Source: Pyruvatibacter sp. (GTDB lineage: Bacteria > Pseudomonadota > Alphaproteobacteria > CGMCC-115125). From it: DNA of 64,000 nt. Below the pieces are notes generated by a model, which saw nothing but the letters and a program-made list of their open reading frames with translations, did not search any database and was not told where the DNA came from. Location: positions 1-64,000 of the forward strand of contig NZ_JAVJSC010000004.1 of assembly GCF_040219635.1 (NCBI RefSeq), given 5' to 3'. Positions 43,595-53,223 of the stretch are shown one piece after another. Position numbers and translations under genes: made by a program. Each line of letters begins with the position of its first letter. Position 1 is the stretch's first letter.

Positions 43595-43630
43595 CGCCAC
43601 CCCGTGCGTATCCCGCGGGGTGGCGTTTTT
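43595..43630 (+). terminator. Intrinsic terminator after the MDR pair
   Basis: CGCCACCCCG (43595-43604) and CGGGGTGGCG (43616-43625) pair perfectly around an 11-nt loop, followed by TTTTT (43626-43630) on the plus strand. The T-run touches the stop codon of the convergent hydrolase gene. Confidence 0.9.
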
Positions 43631-45623
43631 ATGCGACTGGCGCGAAGAAGCCGAGCATCCACACAGTGCCCAGCGCCAGTGCACAGCCTGATGCCAACGT
43701 GAAAAGCGGTATGTTGGCGCGGGTGTTTGGTCCGCCGCGCGCCACTGCAAGCACCAGTGCCAACAGGCCCGCACCGCACAGCGCAACAGCTGTCAGCGGC
43801 AGCATCAGCAGCCAGCCATGCGCCTGTGGAAGGCCCAACGCCAGAATGGCAGGTGTCATCCCGGCTGCGACATCAGCAATTGCCAGTGTCAGAACCGCGA
43901 CGAATACCATAAGCGTTACAGCGCCCGCGCCCAGCAGTGCGGCACTGCCAAAAGCAGCCGCAGACGGCAGGCGGCTGTGGCGACGGCGGGCAAGGCTGGT
44001 AAGCGTCCAGACCAGGCCCACGAACATCGCAAGCACGCCCAGACCCAGCGTTGCAATCGTGAGCAGACTTCGGGTTTGCAGCACATTCGTTGCGTAAGGC
44101 AGCACACCACGCGACAGCGCCACATCAGTAACAAAAGCGATAGGTGCAATGGAAGCCACGCAGCCGTCGCGCACCAATTCACGCGGATTGTCCAGAAATG
44201 CCGCTGTTATGTCTTGAATGCAGCCATGGGCGCGATCCACGCCGTGGCCCGTATGCAATGCATGAACGTATTGCGCGTTGGGAAACAGTCGAAAACTCGA
44301 AACAGTATTTTCAGGCGGCGTGATGGGGTCGTTGGCGCCTGAATAAAACAGCGCGGGCACCGGCGATGACACCGGGTCGTTGAAACCGGCGTCTTCAAAC
44401 TGCGGGGCCCAGTCCGGGCACAGCAGGTCTTCGGTATCAAACACCGTCATGGTTCGGCGTAAAAAGCGCTCCAGCCGGTTCGTATCGCGCAGGGTCCGGC
44501 CCGGCGTCAGCCAGCGTTCGCGGCATTCGACGGACAGCCGGGCGGTGAAATCCAGGTCCAGCGCACGTGGTCCCATCACATCAATCAGGTTTGCAAGGGC
44601 ATTGGCGTTTTTGCGGGCGGCCAGGTCAATCACCACGGGCACCAGCGAAATGGTTTCATCGGCATACAGCATCTGGTGGATGACGTTTGTGAAGTCCTGC
44701 GGGTTCATCACGAATTCGCCGGACGCAATAAGGCCTGTGTCTGCCGGCAGCACCAGCGGCTCGCGCCCCAGCGCGATGAGTGTTGCCAGATGAGAGGTCT
44801 CAAGGCCGGGAAATGCGCGACGGCAGGCAACATCGCGGCGGCAATCTGTATAAAGCTGCTCAAGTGCGCGCGCGTAGGAGCGGGTGGCTGTGTCACCGCC
44901 GGGCGGGAATGACGGCGGGTAGAGACTGTCCAGCACGAGGGCGCGGGTGCGGTCAGGGTGTTGGCGAACATAGTCCAGCGCCACGGTGGTTCCATAGGAC
45001 ACACCCATTACGTTCCACTGATCAATGCCCAGCGCTTCGCGCAGGGTTTCCATGTCGGCCACCGTGCGGCGGGTGCCATAGCCATTGAGGTCAGCGCCCT
45101 GCGCAATGATGTCGTCACGACATGCGCCTTCGATGGCGGCCTGCGCCAAGGTGGCCTGCTCAGGCGACAGATCCTCAGCCAGCATCGCGAGATACTCTCG
45201 CCCTGCGTCCGGGCAATCATCGGGGAGGGCACGGCCCGACGCGCGCTGGTCGAACAGGATAATGGCGCGATCGCGGCCCATGGGGTGTTGGGCTAACTGG
45301 CGGGTTGATTTGACAATCTGCCCGCCCGGCCCGCCATGAGCAAAGATCACCGGGGCTTTTAGCTCAGATGCCGGTGAGAGCGGCGCAATGATGGACACCG
45401 GCAGTGACAAACCACGGCCCTGTGGGGTTTCCTGCACATCCAGAAAGCCGCATGACGCGCGGTCAAATCCGTAACCGATGACATCCACGCAGGGCGCTAC
45501 GCGGAAGGCCGACGACGGTGCGGCGCTTCCCGGCTCCTGCGCGTACGCAGAAGCTGACAAGAACATGCCGACAGCGACAGTCAGACAGGATGCTGTTTTT
45601 GTTATGTGCGAAAATACGGACAC
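43629..45623 (-). CDS. Secreted alpha/beta hydrolase fused to a C-terminal membrane domain
   Basis: 664 residues from a GTG start after GGGGAG. A signal peptide (about 1-29) precedes a TAP-like/prolyl aminopeptidase-type hydrolase: PVIFAHGGPGGQ, nucleophile Ser in GVSYGTT near 206, a cap region, Asp in FYSGANDPITPP and His in HTGHGVDRAHGC near 460. About 150 C-terminal residues add four or five helices. The catalytic part should face the periplasm, tethered by the membrane tail. Likely a peptidase or esterase; the substrate is unknown. Confidence 0.8.
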   Translation of the reverse strand: MSVFSHITKTASCLTVAVGMFLSASAYAQEPGSAAPSSAFRVAPCVDVIGYGFDRASCGFLDVQETPQGRGLSLPVSIIAPLSPASELKAPVIFAHGGPGGQIVKSTRQLAQHPMGRDRAIILFDQRASGRALPDDCPDAGREYLAMLAEDLSPEQATLAQAAIEGACRDDIIAQGADLNGYGTRRTVADMETLREALGIDQWNVMGVSYGTTVALDYVRQHPDRTRALVLDSLYPPSFPPGGDTATRSYARALEQLYTDCRRDVACRRAFPGLETSHLATLIALGREPLVLPADTGLIASGEFVMNPQDFTNVIHQMLYADETISLVPVVIDLAARKNANALANLIDVMGPRALDLDFTARLSVECRERWLTPGRTLRDTNRLERFLRRTMTVFDTEDLLCPDWAPQFEDAGFNDPVSSPVPALFYSGANDPITPPENTVSSFRLFPNAQYVHALHTGHGVDRAHGCIQDITAAFLDNPRELVRDGCVASIAPIAFVTDVALSRGVLPYATNVLQTRSLLTIATLGLGVLAMFVGLVWTLTSLARRRHSRLPSAAAFGSAALLGAGAVTLMVFVAVLTLAIADVAAGMTPAILALGLPQAHGWLLMLPLTAVALCGAGLLALVLAVARGGPNTRANIPLFTLASGCALALGTVWMLGFFAPVA

Positions 45624-45691
45624 GCGCGCTCCCCTGTTGCCGCCATGGTAACGGCGGTAAAGGGAGCGGGCTATGACTTTATGTGCGGTTG

Positions 45692-47071
45692 TCAGCCCGC
45701 GGCAATAGCGCGTTCGCGCTCCTGACGTTCGGCTTTCAGACCCTCGGCAATGAGGAAGGCCAGTTCAAGCGCCTGGTTGGCGTTGAGACGCGGATCGCAA
45801 TGGGTATGGTAGCGGTCCGACAGGCTTTCCTCGGTTACTTCGATGGCACCGCCCAGACATTCGGTCACGTCGGAGCCGGTCATTTCAAAATGGACACCGC
45901 CTGCGTGGGTGCCTTCGGCGCGGTGCACGGCCATAAAGTCCTGCACTTCCTTGAGGATACGATCCACAGGGCGGGTCTTGTAGCCGTTGGCAGCCTTGAT
46001 GGTGTTGCCATGCATCGGGTCGCACGACCACACAACTTTTTTGCCCTCACGCTCGATGGCACGAATGAGCGGCGGCAGGCCGTCGCCGACTTTTTCAGAG
46101 CCAAAACGCGCGATAAGTGTCAGGCGGCCAGGCTCATTGTCCGGGTTCAGCGCATCACACAGGCGCACCAGTTCGTCCGGCTCCAGCGAGGGGCCGCACT
46201 TCATGGCGATGGGGTTCTTGATGCCGCGCATGAACTCCACGTGGGCCTCGTCAGGGTGGCGGGTGCGGTCGCCGATCCACAGCATGTGGGCGGATGTGTC
46301 GTACCAGTCGCCGGTCGTTGAATCGACACGGGTCATCGCCTGCTCGTAACCAAGCAGCAGTGCTTCATGGCTGGTGTAAAAATCCGTCTGCTGCAACTGC
46401 GGGGTTGAATCAGCGTCAATACCGCAGGCCTTCATGAAGTCCAGCGTCTCGGAGATGCGCGTGGCCAGTTCCTCGTAGCGGTGGCCCTGGGGGCTGTCAG
46501 CGACGAATCCCATGTTCCAGCGATGCACGAAGTTGAGGTCAGCATAGCCGCCCTGCGCGAACGCGCGCAGCAGGTTGAGCGTTGAAGCTGCCTGCGAATA
46601 GGCCTGCACCTGGCGCGCCGGATCAGGATTGCGCACGGCTGCATCAAACTCGATCCCGTTGATGTTGTCGCCAAAGTAACTGGGCAACGTGACATCGCCC
46701 TGGGTTTCAGTGGCAGCGGAACGCGGCTTGGCGAACTGGCCGGCAATGCGGCCCACTTTCACAACCGGCGAACCTGCCGCGAAGGTAAGCACGACCGCCA
46801 TCTGCAACAGGACACGGAACGTATCTCGGATATTATCCGGGTGAAACTCGGCGAAGCTCTCAGCACAGTCGCCGCCCTGCAGCAAAAAAGCACGGCCCTC
46901 GGCAACGTCTGCAAGGTCGGCTTTCAGCGCGCGCGCTTCGCCTGCAAAGACCAGCGGCGGGTAGCCGGCAAGAGTCTTTTCAACGTCCGCGAGCTTTTCA
47001 GCATCCGGGTATTCGGGAATGTGTTTGGCGGGTTTTAACCGCCAGGAATTGGGCTTCCAGGTATCACTCAT
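45692..47071 (-). CDS. aroG: Class II 3-deoxy-7-phosphoheptulonate (DAHP) synthase
   Basis: 459 residues from the ATG at 47071. The class II blocks are LLQGGDCAESF, GRIAGQFAKPRS, WIGDRTRHPDEAHVEF, KCGPSL and WSCDPMHGNT. It condenses phosphoenolpyruvate with erythrose 4-phosphate, the first step of aromatic amino acid synthesis. An inverted repeat (47105-47146) stands 34 bp upstream of the start and might be regulatory. Class II enzymes are standard in alphaproteobacteria. Confidence 0.93.
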   Translation of the reverse strand: MSDTWKPNSWRLKPAKHIPEYPDAEKLADVEKTLAGYPPLVFAGEARALKADLADVAEGRAFLLQGGDCAESFAEFHPDNIRDTFRVLLQMAVVLTFAAGSPVVKVGRIAGQFAKPRSAATETQGDVTLPSYFGDNINGIEFDAAVRNPDPARQVQAYSQAASTLNLLRAFAQGGYADLNFVHRWNMGFVADSPQGHRYEELATRISETLDFMKACGIDADSTPQLQQTDFYTSHEALLLGYEQAMTRVDSTTGDWYDTSAHMLWIGDRTRHPDEAHVEFMRGIKNPIAMKCGPSLEPDELVRLCDALNPDNEPGRLTLIARFGSEKVGDGLPPLIRAIEREGKKVVWSCDPMHGNTIKAANGYKTRPVDRILKEVQDFMAVHRAEGTHAGGVHFEMTGSDVTECLGGAIEVTEESLSDRYHTHCDPRLNANQALELAFLIAEGLKAERQERERAIAAG

Positions 47072-47104
47072 GTCATCACTCGCATTTGGTGCTGCCGGGA
47101 TGCT

Positions 47105-47146
47105 GTTTGCAGCAGCCGCCAGCCAAAATGCCGGAAGGCTGCAAAC
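47105..47146. promoter_or_regulatory. Inverted repeat upstream of aroG
   Basis: GTTTGCAGC (47105-47113) and GCTGCAAAC (47138-47146) are perfect 9-bp complements with a 24-nt spacer in the 173-bp gap between gor and aroG. It could be an operator or part of a leader hairpin; no T-run or leader peptide rich in aromatic codons is evident. Confidence 0.35.
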
Positions 47147-47244
47147 CGCTCGAAATGACCCGGAGACGGGCGATATATACGCGCGCAGCGCTGTTGATTC
47201 CACCCCCTGCCGCTGCGGACGTTGGGCGGCAGGACACGAAGTGG

Positions 47245-48627
47245 TTAATCCGCCGCGATTGCGTCGGGCTGCGGTTCGGGCGTTTTCATGGTCACCAGCT
47301 CTTCCGCGGCTGTGGGATGCACCGCCACAGTGGCGTCAAACTGCGCTTTTGTGGCTCCCATCTGCACGGCAATGCCCACGGCCTGGATGATTTCGCCGGA
47401 CGCGGGGCCGATCATATGAACGCCCAGTACGCGGTCTGTCTGCGGGTGCACGATGATTTTCATCATGGTCTTTTCATCGCGCCCTGACAGCGTGTGCTTC
47501 ATGGCGCGGAAGGTGGATTTATAAATATCCACCCGGCCAAACGCCTTGCGTGCTTCGGCCTCGGAAATACCCACGGTGCCGATCTCAGGAGATGAGAACA
47601 CCGCCGTTGGAATGATTGAGTGATCGACGGCAACAGGATTGTTGTTGAAAACGGTTTCAGCGAACGCGGCCCCCTCGCGGATGGCAACCGGCGTCAGGTT
47701 GGCACGGTTGGTGACATCACCCACCGCGTAGATGTTGTCGATACTGGTTTTGGAATAGGCATCCACCGCGATCGCGCCGTTGGGCAGAACCTCGACGCCC
47801 ACAGTCTCCAGCCCCAGCCCCTGCGAGTTGGGATTGCGGCCAATGGCGAACATGATGGCATCTGTTTCCAGCACGGACCCGTCGCTGAGCGTGGCGTGCA
47901 ATTCATCGCCGGACTTGTCGATACGGTCAAACACCTTTCCGGTGATGATCCGTACACCCTTCTTTTCCATTTCAGTGTGCAGCGTGGTCCGCAAATCGTC
48001 GTCAAAGCCGCGCAGGATCTCCTCACCGCGATAGAGCAGCGTGGTTTCCACACCCAGTCCGTTGAAAATACCGGCGAACTCGACGGAGATGTAGCCACCC
48101 CCCGCCACCACGATGCGTTTTGGCAGTTCTTCCAGGTGGAACGCTTCGTTGGAGGTGATCGCGTGTTCGTGGCCGGGCACTTCGTGCACATTGGGCGTCG
48201 CGCCGGTGGCGATGAGGATGTATTTCGCGGTCACGTCGCGGTTTTGGTTCACCAGATGGATCGTGTGTTTGTCCTTGATGATGGCGCGGTCTTCGATGAT
48301 CTCCACGCCGGAGCCTGCAAGGTTGCGGATATAGATGCCGTTGAGGCGATCAATTTCCTGGTCCTTGTTGGCAATCAGCGTTTTCCAGTCGAACCTTGCG
48401 CCTTCCACCGTCCAGCCAAAGCCTGCAGCATCTTCGATTTCTTCATGCACATGGCTGGCATAAACAAACAGCTTCTTGGGGACGCAGCCGCGAATGACGC
48501 AGGTACCGCCAACGCGGTATTCTTCCGCCACCGCCACTTTGGCCCCGTGAGAGGCCGCCATGCGTGAGGCGCGTACACCGCCCGACCCGGCACCGATGGT
48601 GAAAAGGTCATAATCATAGTCAGCCAT
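47245..48627 (-). CDS. gor: Glutathione-disulfide reductase
   Basis: 460 residues. FAD site IGAGSGGVRASR near 11, the redox disulfide Cys43/Cys48 in GGTCVIRGCVPKK (the alphaproteobacterial/plant variant), NADPH region VVAGGGYISVEFAG, and C-terminal HPTAAEEL with the catalytic His. It reduces oxidised glutathione with NADPH and supports GST, GFA and Atm1-type functions elsewhere in the window. It lies downstream of rpiA on the same strand. Confidence 0.95.
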   Translation of the reverse strand: MADYDYDLFTIGAGSGGVRASRMAASHGAKVAVAEEYRVGGTCVIRGCVPKKLFVYASHVHEEIEDAAGFGWTVEGARFDWKTLIANKDQEIDRLNGIYIRNLAGSGVEIIEDRAIIKDKHTIHLVNQNRDVTAKYILIATGATPNVHEVPGHEHAITSNEAFHLEELPKRIVVAGGGYISVEFAGIFNGLGVETTLLYRGEEILRGFDDDLRTTLHTEMEKKGVRIITGKVFDRIDKSGDELHATLSDGSVLETDAIMFAIGRNPNSQGLGLETVGVEVLPNGAIAVDAYSKTSIDNIYAVGDVTNRANLTPVAIREGAAFAETVFNNNPVAVDHSIIPTAVFSSPEIGTVGISEAEARKAFGRVDIYKSTFRAMKHTLSGRDEKTMMKIIVHPQTDRVLGVHMIGPASGEIIQAVGIAVQMGATKAQFDATVAVHPTAAEELVTMKTPEPQPDAIAAD

Positions 48628-48706
48628 CTGTCAGGCCCTTCTTTTTCCCGTGACGCAGAACAGATGGGACGTGCCCACCCTACCGCAACTCACAAGCGCT
48701 TGATTG

Positions 48707-49423
48707 CTAGCGTTTCAGCGTTTCGATTGTGCCATCGGCCCTGCCGATAATTGCTGCATGGGCAAGGCCCAAAAAAAGACCGTGCTCCACAACGCCGGGC
48801 AGCCGAGACACATAGGTGCCCAACCCGTCCGGGTCGGGGATTTCGCCCAGTGCCCAGTCGAAAATCAGATTGTTGCTGTCGGTGAGGAACGGCTCGTCAT
48901 ATTCGTCCGTACGCAGCGACAACGCTCCCTCGCAGCCGTATAGCTTGCCTGCTTCAAGAATGCGGTCGCCGGTTGCCCGCGCACCAAACGGCACCACCTC
49001 GACGGGAAGCGGAAAATTGCCCAGATGCGGCACGACCTTGCTTTCGTCAGCAATAACGATCATTTGCCTTGATGCAAACGCGACGATTTTTTCACGCAAC
49101 AGCGCGCCTCCGCCGCCTTTTATGAGATTGAGATGCGGGCCGATCTCGTCGGCTCCGTCAATGGTAAGGTCGAGATGCGGCACTTCGTCGAGACTGGTCA
49201 CGGTCAGCCCCACCTCTTTGGCGAGTGCGCCCGTTGCTTGTGATGTTGGCACACACAAAAAGTCCAGCGCCTCGCGCCGCGCCTTTGCGCCCAGCGCCTT
49301 GACAAAATGCGCCGCCGTCGAGCCGGTGCCCAGTCCCAGCTTCATGCCAGGCTTTACATGCTCAAGGGCAGCCTCCGCGGCCACGCGCTTTTGTTCGTCT
49401 GCTGTCAGGTTGGTGTCGCTCAT
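48707..49423 (-). CDS. rpiA: Ribose-5-phosphate isomerase A
   Basis: 238 residues. The family blocks GLGTGSTAAHFVKAL, DGADEIGPHLNLIKGGGGALLREK and VPFGARAT are intact, with catalytic Glu in the ALLREK block. It interconverts ribose 5-phosphate and ribulose 5-phosphate. Its ATG shares an A with the gabD stop (TGATG), so coupling with the upstream dehydrogenase is likely; gor follows 79 bp later. Confidence 0.95.
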   Translation of the reverse strand: MSDTNLTADEQKRVAAEAALEHVKPGMKLGLGTGSTAAHFVKALGAKARREALDFLCVPTSQATGALAKEVGLTVTSLDEVPHLDLTIDGADEIGPHLNLIKGGGGALLREKIVAFASRQMIVIADESKVVPHLGNFPLPVEVVPFGARATGDRILEAGKLYGCEGALSLRTDEYDEPFLTDSNNLIFDWALGEIPDPDGLGTYVSRLPGVVEHGLFLGLAHAAIIGRADGTIETLKR

Positions 49424-50904
49424 CAGGCTGTACCCCCATCAAGACCGCCAAAGGTCATGTATTTGGGCTCCAGAAACTCCTCGATGCCCCATTTGCCGCC
49501 TTCGCGACCGACGCCGCTTTCCTTCACACCGCCAAACGGTGCCACTTCAACTGACAGCAGCGCCTCGTTGAGGCCGACAATGCCAAAATCCAGCGCTTCC
49601 CCGACCCGCCAGCAGCGCCCCACATCGCGCGTGTAAACATAAGCTGCCAGCCCGTATTTTGTGTCGTTCGCCATGGCGATGGCTTCTTCTTCGGTGCGGA
49701 AGCGGAACACCGGCGCGACGGGGCCAAACGTTTCCTCCTGCGCTATGCGCATGGTGGGTTCGGCATCTATCAGCACCGTCGGCTCATAAAACGTGCCGCC
49801 CAGCGCATGGCGGTTGCCGCCGGTGCCAAGTTTTGCGCCCTTCGCCAGTGCATCCGCCACATGAGCTTCGACTTTTTCCAGCGCTGCCTTGTCGATCAGC
49901 GGGCCTTGTTCCATGCCATCCTCAAGGCCGTTGCCCACCTTGAGCTTTGAAACGGCTGCCGAGAGCTTCTGTGTAAATACGGCGTACACGGAGTTTTGCA
50001 CAAGAATGCGGTTGGTACATACGCAGGTCTGTCCGGTGTTGCGATACTTGGAGGCAATGGCCCCCTGCACCGCGCGGTCAATGTCAGCGTCGTCAAACAC
50101 AATGAACGGGGCGTTGCCGCCAAGCTCCATGCTGGTTTTTTTGACGGTGCGTGCGCTTTGCTCCATCAGCAGCTTTCCCACAGCGGTTGACCCGGTGAAT
50201 GTCACCACCCTTACCGCATCATGCGACGTATAAACGCCGCCAATCTCAACCTCATTGCCGGTCACAACGTTGAAGCACCCGGCGGGAAGGCCTGCGCGCT
50301 CTGCCAGTTCGCACAGGGCAAGCGCGGACAAAGGGGTTTGCGGGGCGGGCTTGCACACCACGGTGCAGCCTGCGGCCAGTGCCGGGGCGACCTTGCGCAA
50401 AATCATTGCGTTGGGAAAGTTCCACGGGGTGATGGCAGCGACCACGCCAATGGGCTGTTTGCTGACAACAATGCGCCGATCAGTGAAATGTGCGGGCACC
50501 GTGTCGCCATACACGCGCTTGGCTTCTTCGCCATAAAACTCGGTGAAGGCGGCACCATAGCGGATTTCTGCCAGTGCTTCGGGCAGTGGTTTGCCCTGCT
50601 CCAGCGTCAGCAGTCGGGCCAGGTCATCTTCGTGCTGCGTCATCAGGTCAAACCATCGGCGGATGATTTGCGCGCGTTGTTTGGCAGGGCGTTTGGACCA
50701 GGTCTTAAAAGCCGCCTCGGCAGCTTCCACCGAGCGGGTGGCCTCGGCGCGGCCAAGTGATGCGACCTTCGCGATTACCTCGCCTGTGGCGGGGTTGGTG
50801 ACCTCGGTCGTTGCGCCGGCTTCATGGCGCACCCACTGGCCATCAATGTACGCATCCTCACGAAACAAAGTGTCGTCGTTCAGTCCTGCCGGTGCTGCGC
50901 TCAT
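49423..50904 (-). CDS. gabD: NAD(P)-dependent succinate-semialdehyde dehydrogenase
   Basis: 493 residues from the ATG at 50904 after GGGGAGA; the longer in-frame reading upstream is discounted. Aldehyde dehydrogenase features: ITPWNFPNAMI near 158, FTGSTAVGK near 236, general-base Glu260 in MELGGNAPF and nucleophile Cys294 in GQTCVC. The layout is closest to GabD-type succinate-semialdehyde dehydrogenases, oxidising succinate semialdehyde to succinate. Substrate assignment within the ALDH family is probable, not proven. Confidence 0.88.
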   Translation of the reverse strand: MSAAPAGLNDDTLFREDAYIDGQWVRHEAGATTEVTNPATGEVIAKVASLGRAEATRSVEAAEAAFKTWSKRPAKQRAQIIRRWFDLMTQHEDDLARLLTLEQGKPLPEALAEIRYGAAFTEFYGEEAKRVYGDTVPAHFTDRRIVVSKQPIGVVAAITPWNFPNAMILRKVAPALAAGCTVVCKPAPQTPLSALALCELAERAGLPAGCFNVVTGNEVEIGGVYTSHDAVRVVTFTGSTAVGKLLMEQSARTVKKTSMELGGNAPFIVFDDADIDRAVQGAIASKYRNTGQTCVCTNRILVQNSVYAVFTQKLSAAVSKLKVGNGLEDGMEQGPLIDKAALEKVEAHVADALAKGAKLGTGGNRHALGGTFYEPTVLIDAEPTMRIAQEETFGPVAPVFRFRTEEEAIAMANDTKYGLAAYVYTRDVGRCWRVGEALDFGIVGLNEALLSVEVAPFGGVKESGVGREGGKWGIEEFLEPKYMTFGGLDGGTA

Positions 50905-51117
50905 GCCCTGGTTCTCCCCGCCCACACGTCCTGTCAAAGGAGTGCCGCTTACGTAGTCATGCGTTCTAGCGGCTGCCGGGGCCGGTGCAAAGGGTGAGCG
51001 GCGGTATTTGCCTGCATGTCGCAGCAGCATTTTGCAGCAGCATGGCGCTAAAGTGCCGGGTAGTTGATACTGATCGGCATCTGCATTTCATATGCGCTGC
51101 TTAATAAGGCCGCTCCC

Positions 51118-52245
51118 TTGCCCTCGCCACCCTCCCCTTTTGCCAGCACCTATGCGCAGGCGCGTGAGCTGTTTTCGCGCACAGCGCAGGCTGCGGGCGG
51201 GCACCTCACGGCAATTTCGCATCCCCTGCCCGGCCCAACGGGCGAATCACTCGCTATTGATCTGGCACTTCTGGGGCCTGACGATGCGCATACGGTCGTT
51301 GTGTGTCTCAGCGGTGTTCACGGCGCTGAGGGCTTTGCCGGGTCGGGCGCGCAGGTGGCATGGCTGCAGCATCACGCGGGTGGATCGCTGCCTGACGGGG
51401 TGTCGATGCTGTTTGTGCATGGGGTCAACCCGTGGGGCTTCGCGCACGGATTGCGGGGCACGGAAGACAATATCGACATCAACCGCAACTGGCTGGACCA
51501 CACACAACCGCACCCGCAAAACCCGCTCTATGCGGAAATCCATCCGCACCTGTGTCCCCCGGACATGTCGCGTGCATCCGTGGAAAAAATGCTCATGGCA
51601 GGCGGACGGTTTGTGGAGAGACACGGGCAATGGGCACTGGAAGATGCCATCAGCCGCGGGCAATACACTCACCCGGATGGCTACCACTTTGGTGGCACAT
51701 CACTGGCGTGGTCCACGCGCGAGCTTCAAAAGGTGGTGAGAGAGCGACTGGCAACCGCCCGCCGCGTGGCCTATGTGGATTTTCACTCAGGTCCGGTGGG
51801 CAACGGCGAAACCATTTTCCTGTGTTTCAGTGACGAGGAAAGTGTGTCGCGCACACGTGCAGCCCAGTGGTGGGGAGAAGATGCGCTGGCCGCGCAAACC
51901 GTTGAAAAACAATGGGGCTCGCAACGCCCGACCCGCAGCGGCATTGTTTTCTGGGGTCTTGAAAAAATGCTGGAAGGCCAGGCTGATGTGGCCGGGGCGG
52001 TGGTTGAGTTTTGCTCCGCGCGGGCGCGTTCGGAAGCCCGCTATATCATGCGCATTCCCATGCTCGAACGCTGGCTGCGGTTTGTCGGCGGGCTGGATGC
52101 GCCCGAAGCGCCGGGCTACCTGATGGAAATCCGTGACACCTATGCGCCGCGTCGCGCCGACTGGGAACGTCGGGTGGCCGCGGGCGCGATTGATGTTCTG
52201 GACAAAACGCTGGCCGGAGCCGCCGCATGGGCGCACGAAAGCTGA
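51118..52245 (+). CDS. DUF2817 (zinc carboxypeptidase-like) protein
   Basis: 375 residues if translated from the TTG at 51118, which has AAGG eight bases before it; a TTG at 51064 right after a stop is the only earlier in-frame candidate and lacks a site. No ATG is in frame. The M14-like metal site is visible: SGVHGAEGFAGS (HxxE) near 85 and FHSGPVGNGE with a later His, plus NIDINRNWLDH. Likely a cytoplasmic metallopeptidase or deacylase; the substrate is unknown. It lies 73 bp before gph. Confidence 0.75.
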   Translation: MPSPPSPFASTYAQARELFSRTAQAAGGHLTAISHPLPGPTGESLAIDLALLGPDDAHTVVVCLSGVHGAEGFAGSGAQVAWLQHHAGGSLPDGVSMLFVHGVNPWGFAHGLRGTEDNIDINRNWLDHTQPHPQNPLYAEIHPHLCPPDMSRASVEKMLMAGGRFVERHGQWALEDAISRGQYTHPDGYHFGGTSLAWSTRELQKVVRERLATARRVAYVDFHSGPVGNGETIFLCFSDEESVSRTRAAQWWGEDALAAQTVEKQWGSQRPTRSGIVFWGLEKMLEGQADVAGAVVEFCSARARSEARYIMRIPMLERWLRFVGGLDAPEAPGYLMEIRDTYAPRRADWERRVAAGAIDVLDKTLAGAAAWAHES

Positions 52246-52318
52246 TGGCTCTTACTTGCACGCAGGGCTGCCCCATGGCACACGCGCAATGCGCACCCAC
52301 TCACAAGGCACTCGCGGC

Positions 52319-52996
52319 ATGACTACACCCCTCACTGTCCTGTTTGATCTGGACGGCACGCTTGCTGACACAGCGCTGGACCTGACGGAAACCATGAATG
52401 TGGTTTTGGCCCGCCATGGCCGTGCCCGTGTGCCCCATGAGCGCGTGCGCGAGATGGTGGGCGGCGGTGCGCGTAAAATCATGGAGCGCGGTTTTGAAGC
52501 AACCGGCGCACCTGCCAGCGAGGCGTTGCTTGAGCAGGTGTTCCGCGAGTTTCTGGATTATTACGGCAATCATCTGGCCGACCATACGAAGATATTCGAC
52601 GGCCTGGTGCCGGTGCTCGAAACACTTCAGGCGCGCGGCGTAAAGCTGGGCGTTGTTACCAACAAGGTGGAAGACTTGTCGCTCAAGGTACTTGAGCTTC
52701 TGGACCTGTCACGGTTCTTCACGGTGCTGATCGGGGGCGACACGCTGCCCGTGAAGAAGCCGGACCCGGAACCACTGTTTGAAGCGGTGCGGCGCCTGGG
52801 AGGCGACCCTGCCCGCACCGTGATGGTTGGCGACAGCCCTTTCGATATTGACGCTGCCAGAAATGCCGCCATGCCCGCCATCGCGGTGTCGTTTGGCTAC
52901 ACACACGTTCCGCCGCGCGAGATGGGCGCAGACGTCGTGATAGATCATTACAACGAGTTTCTGGAAGCGCTTGACGGCATTGTGCCGTCTGCTTGA
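52319..52996 (+). CDS. gph: Phosphoglycolate phosphatase (HAD family)
   Basis: 225 residues from the ATG at 52319. HAD motifs: nucleophile DLDGTLADTA near 10-19, GVVTNK near 111, KKPDPEP near 143 and GDSPFDIDAARNA near 167. Cap domain between residues 16 and 85. It dephosphorylates 2-phosphoglycolate, clearing a product of oxidative DNA repair or photorespiration. A tRNA-Val gene follows 69 bp downstream. Confidence 0.9.
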   Translation: MTTPLTVLFDLDGTLADTALDLTETMNVVLARHGRARVPHERVREMVGGGARKIMERGFEATGAPASEALLEQVFREFLDYYGNHLADHTKIFDGLVPVLETLQARGVKLGVVTNKVEDLSLKVLELLDLSRFFTVLIGGDTLPVKKPDPEPLFEAVRRLGGDPARTVMVGDSPFDIDAARNAAMPAIAVSFGYTHVPPREMGADVVIDHYNEFLEALDGIVPSA

Positions 52997-53065
52997 CTTT
53001 GCCGCGCGGCAAACCTAGAACGCGGCTCCCCGGCTGCATTGCCCTGTTGCAGATGCAGCACCGGC

Positions 53066-53140
53066 GGGCGCGTAGCTCAGTGGGAGAGCACTGTGTTCAC
53101 ACCGCAGGGGTCGCTGGTTCAATCCCAGCCGCGCCCACCA
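53066..53140 (+). tRNA. tRNA-Val (CAC)
   Basis: A 75-nt cloverleaf. Acceptor GGGCGCG pairs with CGCGCCC, followed by discriminator A and an encoded CCA. D-arm TAGCTCAGTGGGAGAGCA; anticodon stem CTGTG/CGCAG encloses TTCACAC, so the anticodon is CAC (Val). T-arm GCTGG-TTCAATC-CCAGC. Five T residues right after CCA can end transcription. Confidence 0.97.
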
Positions 53141-53223
53141 TTTTTCCACTCACGGTAATTCGCTTTGTCGATGCCTCCACGGGCTGCGGCCTCAGCTTTG
53201 GGATTCCCAACATGATAGGCGTG

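Noticed and set aside
43595..43630. Bidirectional action of the 43.6-kb terminator
   Set aside because: The T-run exists only on the plus strand, so it is not called for the hydrolase transcript.
48707..50904. Horizontal transfer of rpiA-gabD
   Set aside because: Base composition and codon use look like neighbours, and the rpiA-gor order is normal for this class.
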